Shown here piece after piece: positions 34,062-39,539 of a DNA stretch of 39,539 nt. The number at the start of each line of letters is the position of its first letter. The stretch's first letter is position 1. The position numbers and the translations under genes were made by a program. The notes below the pieces were generated by a model that was not told the DNA's origin, did no database searches, and worked only from the letters and a program-made list of their open reading frames with translations. Source of the stretch: CALLCD01 sp039817885 (GTDB taxonomy: Bacteria; Pseudomonadota; Alphaproteobacteria; Caulobacterales; Hyphomonadaceae); NCBI GenBank assembly GCA_039817885.1, contig JBCBUY010000025.1:1-39539 (forward strand). The letters run 5' to 3'.

Positions 34062-34078
34062 GCGGATTTGTTACTCCG

Positions 34079-34133
34079 ATTCCCTCTACTGGGGAACGAA
34101 CATAACAGGAACAAAAAGCGCCGTCGAGGGAAT
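34079..34133. repeat. Long-range inverted repeat in the rmuC leader
   Basis: ATTCCCTC (34079-34086) and GAGGGAAT (34126-34133) are perfect eight-base arms 39 bases apart, in the gap between ychF and rmuC. It could form a leader stem or an attenuator-like terminator; a CTTTTTG lies inside the loop on the minus strand. Confidence 0.3.
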
Positions 34134-34138
34134 AATGG

Positions 34139-35236
34139 TTAAACGTTGAAGCGGAACAGCATCACGTCGCCATCCTGGACAATATAGTCTTTCCCCTCGG
34201 CGCGCATTTTGCCGGCGTCTTTCGCGCCCTGCTCGCCGCCACTTGCAACATAATCCTCATAAGGGATCGTCTCGGCTCGGATGAAGCCTTTTTCGAAATC
34301 ACCATGAATGACGCCGGCGGCCTGGGGCGCGGTCCACCCTTTGCGGATGGTCCAGGCGCGGGATTCCTTCGGGCCCGCCGTGAAATATGTCTGCAAGCCA
34401 AGGAGATCATATCCGGCATGGATCAGGCGGTTGAGACCCGGCTTTTGCAGCCCAAGAGAGTCCAGAAACTCGGCCTGTTCTTCGTCGTCGAGAACGGCAA
34501 GTTCGCTCTCGATCTGAGCCGAGATGACCACCGCGGTTGCCCCCTCCTCTTTCGCGTGGGCGACGACCCGAGCAGAGTATTCGTTGCCGTCAGCAGCGTC
34601 ATCCTCACCGACATTGGCAATATAGAGGACGGGTTTGGCCGTCAGCAGCTGCAGCATGTTCCAGGCTTTGACATCATCCTTTGGCACATCGGCCCGGCGG
34701 GCTGGACGCCCTTCGGCTAGCTCAGCCAGGGCGAGATCGAAGAGTGCTACCTGGGCTTTGGCGTCCTTGTCGCCAGAACGGGCCTTCTTGTCCGCCGTCG
34801 CCCGGCGCTTCTCCAAGCTCTCCATATCGGCGAGCATCAGCTCCGTTTCGACGGTTTCGAGATCCGCAATCGGATCGATGCGCCCGTTCACATGGGTGAT
34901 GTCGTCGTCTTCAAAACAGCGGAGGACATAGATAATGGCATCCGTCTCGCGGATGTTTGCGAGGAATTGATTGCCGAGGCCTTCCCCCTTGGACGCGCCC
35001 TCCACAAGACCGGCAATATCCACGAAATTCATGCGCGCGGGGATCATTTCGGCCGATTTCGCGATATCGGCCAATTTTTTGAGACGCGGTTCAGGCACGG
35101 CCACCTCACCGACATTGGGCTCAATCGTGCAGAATGGATAATTGGCCGCCTGGGCCGCAGCAGTCTTGGTCAATGCGTTGAAAAGTGTCGATTTTCCGAC
35201 ATTTGGCAAACCAACTATACCGCACTTGAATCCCAT
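34139..35236 (-). CDS. ychF: Redox-regulated ATPase YchF (OLA1 family)
   Basis: Universally conserved P-loop ATPase of 365 residues that binds ribosomes and responds to oxidative stress. GLPNVGKSTLF is the Walker A motif, NYPFCTIEPN the switch I region, and DIAGLVEGASKGEGLGNQFL the G3/linker. The NVGE in YIANVGEDDA replaces the GTPase NKxD, explaining ATP preference. A coiled-coil insertion (about 130-160) and a C-terminal TGS domain ending in MLFRFNV are complete. It is divergent from the TIR gene. Confidence 0.97.
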   Translation of the reverse strand: MGFKCGIVGLPNVGKSTLFNALTKTAAAQAANYPFCTIEPNVGEVAVPEPRLKKLADIAKSAEMIPARMNFVDIAGLVEGASKGEGLGNQFLANIRETDAIIYVLRCFEDDDITHVNGRIDPIADLETVETELMLADMESLEKRRATADKKARSGDKDAKAQVALFDLALAELAEGRPARRADVPKDDVKAWNMLQLLTAKPVLYIANVGEDDAADGNEYSARVVAHAKEEGATAVVISAQIESELAVLDDEEQAEFLDSLGLQKPGLNRLIHAGYDLLGLQTYFTAGPKESRAWTIRKGWTAPQAAGVIHGDFEKGFIRAETIPYEDYVASGGEQGAKDAGKMRAEGKDYIVQDGDVMLFRFNV

Positions 35237-35375
35237 TTGAACGCTCCGCTATTCGTCATTCGGCCCGAATAGTGCATGGCGCGTGAGACACTTTGCCAAC
35301 ACTGCCAATCGGCGAAATCGGGTGGAAAACGCGCCTTTTGCCGTTAATCTCGACGGAAAGAAAGGGGGTGACGAC

Positions 35376-36263
35376 ATGGCTTATGACGTATTTCTGGCCT
35401 ATGCGCCGGAAGACAAGGATATGGCTGCCCTTGTCGCCCGCCGTCTGCGCGCCCTCAAATTCAAAGTCCGGTTCTCCAAAAAGAACGAGGATCCAACCTT
35501 TGACGACAAGGATGCAAGGGATGCTTTGAAGTCTCAGTCTATGTTGGTGATATGGTCGGAGGCGGCTGTGACCTCCGATTGGGTTCGCGCCGCGACAGCG
35601 ATTGGCCATTCTCGGCCCGGTATGCTGGTGCAGACGTCGCTGGACGACACGATCCCCTATGATCCTTTTCAGAACGACCGGCGCTACAGCCTTGCTGGGT
35701 TCACTTCGCGCACCACTGTTGAAGGTTGGTACCAAACCGTTGACGAACTTGGCCGTCGCCATGACCGAACAGATCTGCGAGCCTGGCAGGATATTCCAAA
35801 GAAGGATGAAGACGCCAAGACTGAATGGCTTGAAGCCCATCCGACTGACCCCCTCGCAGTGCATGCCCGGTCTTTGCGTGAGAAAAAGTTCGAGGTCCGC
35901 CCGGCTCCCGCAGCGGCAGCAGCCGGCGCGGCGGCTCTTGCGGCATCGGCAATTGGTCAGGGTCGCCCCATGAATGAGGGCCCCGTTGGGGTCCCATCGG
36001 CAGCATCAACTAACGGCGCAACAGCGCCCGTGCCGAATACGCCTGCCGCCGAGTTCGAGATCGACTTCATGATCCCGCTAATTGTTGCGGGGATCGCAGC
36101 GATGTTTTTCCTAGGCTATCTCTGGCGATCGGCGCCAGTTTCGAGCTCTGCGATCAGCAATCTTCGCCAATCCGTCAACACCTGCCCAGTGGGTACTGTG
36201 CCAGAGAACCTCATCGCGCCGCCCGTTCTGGAAACCGGGCCGATCATCAACGATACGGACTGA
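35376..36263 (+). CDS. Membrane-anchored TIR-domain protein
   Basis: Protein of 295 residues. The start at 35376 has AAGGGGG upstream; the reading from 35283 adds 31 residues without support. Residues 1-100 form a TIR domain: YDVFLAYAPEDK (box 1), then RRLRALKFKVRFSKK, then LVIWSEAAVTSDWV. In active bacterial TIR NADases a Glu lies four residues after the Trp of this last motif. Here that position is Ala73, so the domain may be a scaffold. A Pro/Ala-rich linker (about 165-225) leads to one transmembrane helix (about 232-250, MIPLIVAGIAAMFFLGYLW) and a short C-terminal tail. The TIR part is probably cytosolic. The role is unknown. Confidence 0.8.
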   Translation: MAYDVFLAYAPEDKDMAALVARRLRALKFKVRFSKKNEDPTFDDKDARDALKSQSMLVIWSEAAVTSDWVRAATAIGHSRPGMLVQTSLDDTIPYDPFQNDRRYSLAGFTSRTTVEGWYQTVDELGRRHDRTDLRAWQDIPKKDEDAKTEWLEAHPTDPLAVHARSLREKKFEVRPAPAAAAAGAAALAASAIGQGRPMNEGPVGVPSAASTNGATAPVPNTPAAEFEIDFMIPLIVAGIAAMFFLGYLWRSAPVSSSAISNLRQSVNTCPVGTVPENLIAPPVLETGPIINDTD

Positions 36264-36264
36264 C

Positions 36265-36885
36265 TTAACCCTGGCCCCGGGCAGCTTTTTTCGGATCGCT
36301 TTTCGGTGCCGGAGCGAGGCGCAGGACTTCGGTCTGAAACCGTTCATCGTCATCCGCCAGCAGAAGCGGCAGCGACCGTATACACGCGTCGAGGAATGCC
36401 GTGACCCAAGCCTCTTCCGACTTCGGAAAATCGCTCAGCACATAGGGCATAACTTTCGATTTATCCCCCGGATGACCAACGCCGACCCTTACCCTTCGAA
36501 AGTCCGACCCGATATGGGCCGACACCGAGCGGATGCCATTATTGCCCGAATGTCCGCCGCCCTGCTTCACCCGTACACGGCCAGGGGCAAGATCAATTTC
36601 GTCGTGGAAGACAGTGACGGCTTCGGGTTCGAGCTTGAAGAATTTCAGCGCCTTGGAAACGGCCTGACCGGTTTCATTGTAGAAGGTCAGGGGTTTCATC
36701 AGCAGGACCTTGGTGCGTGATCCATTGCCTTCGATCCAACCTTCCGACACCATCGCGCTGAATTTCTCTCGCCATGCGGGAAAGCCATAAGCGGCGGCGA
36801 TCTCATCGACAATGGTGAAACCGAGATTGTGGCGATTGCCGGAATATTTTGGTCCCGGATTGCCCTGCCCCATTAGGATTAGCAC
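36265..36885 (-). CDS. pth: Peptidyl-tRNA hydrolase
   Basis: Releases peptides from stalled peptidyl-tRNA, 206 residues. The GTG at 36885 is preferred because GGAG lies eight bases upstream and the protein then begins VLILMGQGNPG as expected; a TTG at 36927 would add 14 residues. Catalytic His lies in SGNRHNLGF, and the Asn residues in MKPLTFYNETG and GGHSGNNGIRS follow, as does HDEIDLAPG. It follows rplY, a common arrangement. Confidence 0.95.
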   Translation of the reverse strand: MLILMGQGNPGPKYSGNRHNLGFTIVDEIAAAYGFPAWREKFSAMVSEGWIEGNGSRTKVLLMKPLTFYNETGQAVSKALKFFKLEPEAVTVFHDEIDLAPGRVRVKQGGGHSGNNGIRSVSAHIGSDFRRVRVGVGHPGDKSKVMPYVLSDFPKSEEAWVTAFLDACIRSLPLLLADDDERFQTEVLRLAPAPKSDPKKAARGQG

Positions 36886-36959
36886 GGGAGTTTCTCCGGT
36901 TTCAGCTGCGGACGTCCGACCGGTCAACCCGGCCAGGACGCGTCGCAGAGCATCGAGGA

Positions 36960-37616
36960 TTATTCCTCTCCGCCGTCTTCAGATGCCGCCTCTTCGGTAC
37001 CCTCGCCCTCTTCGCCCTCAGCTGCTTCGGCGTCTGCAGTTTCGACGGCTGCAGCGCGGCCAGCAATGGTCGCAATTGTGAAGTCGCGATCGCCAATGGT
37101 CGGCTCGGCACCGTCCGGAAGCTTGATATCGGAGATCTTTACGTTGTCGCCGATTTCGAGGGCCGATATGTCTGCCTCAAGAGCACCCGGGATCGCGTTC
37201 GCTGCGACGTTGAGTTCAACAGTGAAGCGAACGACGTTCAATGTGCCGCCTTTCTTAAGACCAGGAGCCACATCCTCGCCGACGAACCGAACCGGGACCT
37301 CGACGGAAATGACCTGATCTGCTTTCACTCGATAGAGATCCACGTGGAGCGCCTGATCGGTTACCGGATGGAACTGAATGTCCTGGGGTATGACCAGCTG
37401 CTTTTCACCCTGGTGAACCAGCGTCACTGTATTGCCGCGGAATTTCCCTGTGTTGAAGGCTTTTTGCAATTCGTTCTGCTTTAGACTGATGGCAACCGGG
37501 TCCTCGCCGCCGCCATAGAGGACACCTGGGACCAGTCCTTGTCTGCGGGCCTCGCGCGCGCCACCTTTGCCGGTGCGCGGACGCACTTCAACGTTAAGTT
37601 CGATATTGTCTGACAT
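36960..37616 (-). CDS. rplY: Ribosomal protein bL25 (CTC family, long form)
   Basis: 5S rRNA-binding ribosomal protein of 218 residues. The L25 domain (residues about 4-95, with GKGGAREARRQGLVPGVLYGG and HVDLYRV) is followed by the TL5/CTC beta domain (VEVPVRFVGEDVAPGLKKGG, in pieces, and ISDIKLPDG) and an acidic Glu/Ala tail. AAAGGA lies six bases before the ATG at 37616. The upstream reading to 37754 is not supported. Confidence 0.96.
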   Translation of the reverse strand: MSDNIELNVEVRPRTGKGGAREARRQGLVPGVLYGGGEDPVAISLKQNELQKAFNTGKFRGNTVTLVHQGEKQLVIPQDIQFHPVTDQALHVDLYRVKADQVISVEVPVRFVGEDVAPGLKKGGTLNVVRFTVELNVAANAIPGALEADISALEIGDNVKISDIKLPDGAEPTIGDRDFTIATIAGRAAAVETADAEAAEGEEGEGTEEAASEDGGEE

Positions 37617-37709
37617 TGTCTTTCCTTTCGCCCTGAGATCCGCCCCTCTTCGTCGAGTCGGGGTGATCGCCTGACACGCACGGGAATAGCCCGTCGTTTC
37701 GAAAGGCGG

Positions 37710-37738
37710 CCAATACACGAGCCCCGAGTATCTGACAA
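37710..37738 (-). promoter_or_regulatory. Candidate promoter of rplY-pth
   Basis: On the minus strand TTGTCA (37738-37733) and TATTGG (37715-37710) are separated by 17 bases, about 94 bases before the rplY start. Confidence 0.45.
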
Positions 37739-37807
37739 GAGATTGTGACTGCACGACGCCGCATCGCCGCTTGACCCAGACATCGTGATCGATCAGGGCG
37801 TGCTTGT

Positions 37808-38584
37808 ATGAAAGTTACGGTTTGCCAAATAAACCCCCGACCCGGGCGGCTCGAAGAGTATCTTTCGAATCTTATAGATCACATTGCCGCAGAGGATAGC
37901 GACTTTCTGCTACTGCCAGAGATGGGCTTCTCGGCCTGGCTCGCCGGCAGCAAAGATGTCGACGCAACGAAGTGGAATGCCTCTGTTGCCTCACATGAGG
38001 CGCACATCGCAAGACTCGATGAGATGGGTGTCGACGCCATCCTGGGAACACGCCCTATCACGCTTGCAAATGGTAGTCGCCGGAACGAAGCCTATATCTG
38101 GTCGGCTGCCGATCGCCGCGCTGTCGGGTTCCATCAGAAGTACTATCTGCCGGATGAACCAGACTATTGGGAGCATAGTTGGTATGATCGGGGACCGAAA
38201 AAGTTCGACACGGCTCGCGCCCTCGATCTCCGCATTGGTGTGCAGATCTGCACTGAGATGTGGTTTTTCGAATGGGCGCGGCACTATGCGGCTGCGCAAG
38301 CAGATCTGCTTTGCGTACCGCGCGCAACGCCGCATGGAAATACGAACAAATGGCTGGCCGGAGGGCGCGCTGCGGCTGTGTGTTCCGGCGCTTACTGCTT
38401 GTCCTCCAATCTCTGGGCAGAAGCCGGCAGCGGTGCCAATCTTGGCGGCGTCGGTTGGGTCATCGATCCGGACGGGAACATTCTAGCGACAACGGACGAT
38501 GACACGCCCTTTGTCACCGTGGACATAGATCCCGAAATCGCACGTGCTGCAAAGTCCGGATATCCGCGATATGTCCCCGAATAG
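37808..38584 (+). CDS. Carbon-nitrogen hydrolase (nitrilase superfamily)
   Basis: Amidase-like hydrolase of 258 residues. The catalytic triad is visible: Glu in LLPEMGFSAW, Lys in HQKYYLP and Cys in GVQICTEMWF. The four-layer sandwich pattern is complete up to GGVGWVIDPDG. The Cys motif ICTEMWF departs from the ICYDxRFP common in omega-amidases, so the substrate is unclear. It is transcribed alone, divergent from rplY. Confidence 0.88.
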   Translation: MKVTVCQINPRPGRLEEYLSNLIDHIAAEDSDFLLLPEMGFSAWLAGSKDVDATKWNASVASHEAHIARLDEMGVDAILGTRPITLANGSRRNEAYIWSAADRRAVGFHQKYYLPDEPDYWEHSWYDRGPKKFDTARALDLRIGVQICTEMWFFEWARHYAAAQADLLCVPRATPHGNTNKWLAGGRAAAVCSGAYCLSSNLWAEAGSGANLGGVGWVIDPDGNILATTDDDTPFVTVDIDPEIARAAKSGYPRYVPE

Positions 38585-38590
38585 ACAAAA

Positions 38591-38611
38591 CGCGCCCCGA
38601 GGGCGCGCTTT
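38591..38611. terminator. Bidirectional terminator between nitrilase and rpmB
   Basis: CGCGCCC (38591-38597) pairs with GGGCGCG (38601-38607) over three bases, followed by CTTTT on the plus strand and preceded by AAAA, so it can serve both convergent genes. Confidence 0.85.
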
Positions 38612-38632
38612 TGAATTTGGACAGATGTCTGT

Positions 38633-38920
38633 TTAGGCAGACGCCGCCTTCTTCTCGATTTCGCGTTTAATTCTAGCCGCGCGGTCAGAGAGTTGGTCCG
38701 TTTTCGCCTTGGCGAGAAAGGCATCGAGCCCCCCCAGCTTGTCCACTGTCCGGAGCGCTTTCGCCGCGATCCGCAACTTAAAGGAACGTTCCAGAGCTTC
38801 GGAGCGTAGGCTCACATCCATGAGGTTCGGCAGGAAACGGCGTTTCGTTTTGACGTTTGAGTGGCTGACATTATGGCCAGTCATCGGACGTGTTCCGGTC
38901 AGTTCGCAGATGCGGGACAT
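38633..38920 (-). CDS. rpmB: Ribosomal protein bL28
   Basis: Large-subunit protein of 95 residues: MSRICELTGTRPMTGHNVSHS followed by KTKRRFLPNL is diagnostic. The C-terminal extension with KREIEKK is typical of alphaproteobacterial L28. No strong Shine-Dalgarno precedes the start. Confidence 0.97.
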   Translation of the reverse strand: MSRICELTGTRPMTGHNVSHSNVKTKRRFLPNLMDVSLRSEALERSFKLRIAAKALRTVDKLGGLDAFLAKAKTDQLSDRAARIKREIEKKAASA

Positions 38921-38961
38921 CGGTCTAGGTACTCTTATTGTGCGTTAATTCTGAAGGGCGC

Positions 38962-38990
38962 GCCTTACAGAGTCTTTGGGCACGCGTCAA
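38962..38990 (-). promoter_or_regulatory. Candidate promoter of rpmB
   Basis: On the minus strand TTGACG (38990-38985) and TAAGGC (38967-38962) are separated by 17 bases, 42 bases before the rpmB start. The -10 match is weak. Confidence 0.35.
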
Positions 38991-39118
38991 CTGAGTCTTG
39001 GTCGCGCAGCATCCTTAGTTGCAGCCCAGATGACACGAAGCTGGCATCTGCCGGTTGTGTTTACAAATTCAAAACGCATTTGGTTGATTTTGCGGCAGCT
39101 GACTTAGTGGTGCCGGGC

Positions 39119-39539
39119 ATGAAAAAACTTACTATTGATCAATTCCTTAAGGCTGCAGACCGTCTCGAGAACGGCCTCGCGATTTATGATCGCGAGCGCA
39201 AGCTGCTGTACTTCAACAAAGCGGGTCGGGAGCATTTGCCCGATATGTGCCGTGTCATGTTCGATGAAGGCGGCTCCCTGGAGGAAGGTGTTCGCGCGCA
39301 GATCAAGGCAAACTTCCCGGACCTTTCCGAAGAGCATATCGCGCTTGCCGAGCAGGACATTATGACAAGCGTGATGGCCAGCGAGGAGCGAGAACTGCCA
39401 GCAGCAAATGGCAGAACCATCCGTATTTATCATACACAGACCGATGATGGGTTCCTGATCGGACTAACGGTCGACATATCGCAGCTGCGTCAAAGGGAGC
39501 GGGAGTTAAAGAAAGCTCGGAAAGCCGCCGAAGCCGCGA
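39119..39539 (+). CDS. PAS-domain sensor protein, 5' part
   Basis: Open frame from the ATG at 39119 to the right edge, 140 residues visible and no stop. MKKLTIDQFLKAADRLENGL is followed by a PAS-like fold (LAIYDRERKLLYFNKAG, then GFLIGLTVDISQLRQ). A charged helix, RERELKKARKAAEAA, begins before the edge. That helix is typical of the dimerisation linker to a histidine-kinase or GGDEF module, which lies outside the window. The Shine-Dalgarno is poor. Confidence 0.75.
   Translation, partial: MKKLTIDQFLKAADRLENGLAIYDRERKLLYFNKAGREHLPDMCRVMFDEGGSLEEGVRAQIKANFPDLSEEHIALAEQDIMTSVMASEERELPAANGRTIRIYHTQTDDGFLIGLTVDISQLRQRERELKKARKAAEAA

Noticed and set aside
1..39539. tRNA, rRNA, CRISPR, insertion-sequence or prophage signals
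   Set aside because: No TpsiC-like arm with paired acceptor, no spaced direct repeats, and no transposase or integrase frame was found by eye. A dedicated scan with tRNAscan-SE, CRISPRCasFinder or ISfinder would settle it.

Overview
The window looks like the chromosome of an aerobic, Gram-negative alphaproteobacterium. Likely relatives are Caulobacterales, Hyphomonadaceae or Parvularculaceae, but this is inferred from gene content and not from a phylogenetic marker. Coding is dense, many genes overlap by ATGA, and Lpt-type permeases, a large TonB receptor, a CYP153 P450 and a sphingolipid locus are present. I see no insertion sequence, prophage, CRISPR array, rRNA or tRNA. No gap between genes exceeds 300 bases.

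Left flank (1-9440): the 3' part of rlmN, a 1131-residue TonB-dependent receptor, a secreted GH5 glycoside hydrolase, an SDR oxidoreductase, a CYP153-type alkane/fatty-acid hydroxylase on the minus strand, a DUF2244 membrane protein, and divergent nth (endonuclease III).

Core (9680-25773): a near-complete bacterial sphingolipid system in three transcription units. Unit 1 (+, 9680-13864) holds fatty acyl-AMP/ACP ligase, an NAD-dependent ketosphinganine/ceramide reductase (cerR-like), a dedicated acyl carrier protein and serine palmitoyltransferase (spt). Unit 2 (-, 20153-15977) holds LptF-like and LptG-like permeases, a diacylglycerol/ceramide-kinase-like lipid kinase and a Tam41-like nucleotidyltransferase, overlapping or nearly abutting. 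Unit 3 (+, 20253-25773) holds a DUF2141 secreted protein, a sterol-desaturase-family hydroxylase, the GNAT-like bacterial ceramide synthase (bcerS), a MobA/IspD-like nucleotidyltransferase, a polysaccharide/lipid flippase and a HAD-IB phosphatase. Together they plausibly activate a fatty acid, condense it with serine, reduce and N-acylate the base, hydroxylate it, add an anionic phosphate-based head group and move the product outward. Between units 1 and 2 lies a minus-strand copper-type cassette (DUF2946, Met-rich outer-membrane protein, PCu(A)C chaperone). The divergent promoter region of units 2 and 3 carries two perfect palindromes.

Right flank (25980-39539): mostly housekeeping genes. 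In order: an EamA transporter with gluQ; an ABC1/UbiB kinase coupled to a CPBP protease; cupin-truA-fmt-def; rmuC; ychF; a membrane-anchored TIR protein lacking the usual catalytic Glu; pth-rplY; a nitrilase-family amidohydrolase; rpmB; and the 5' end of a PAS sensor gene running off the window.
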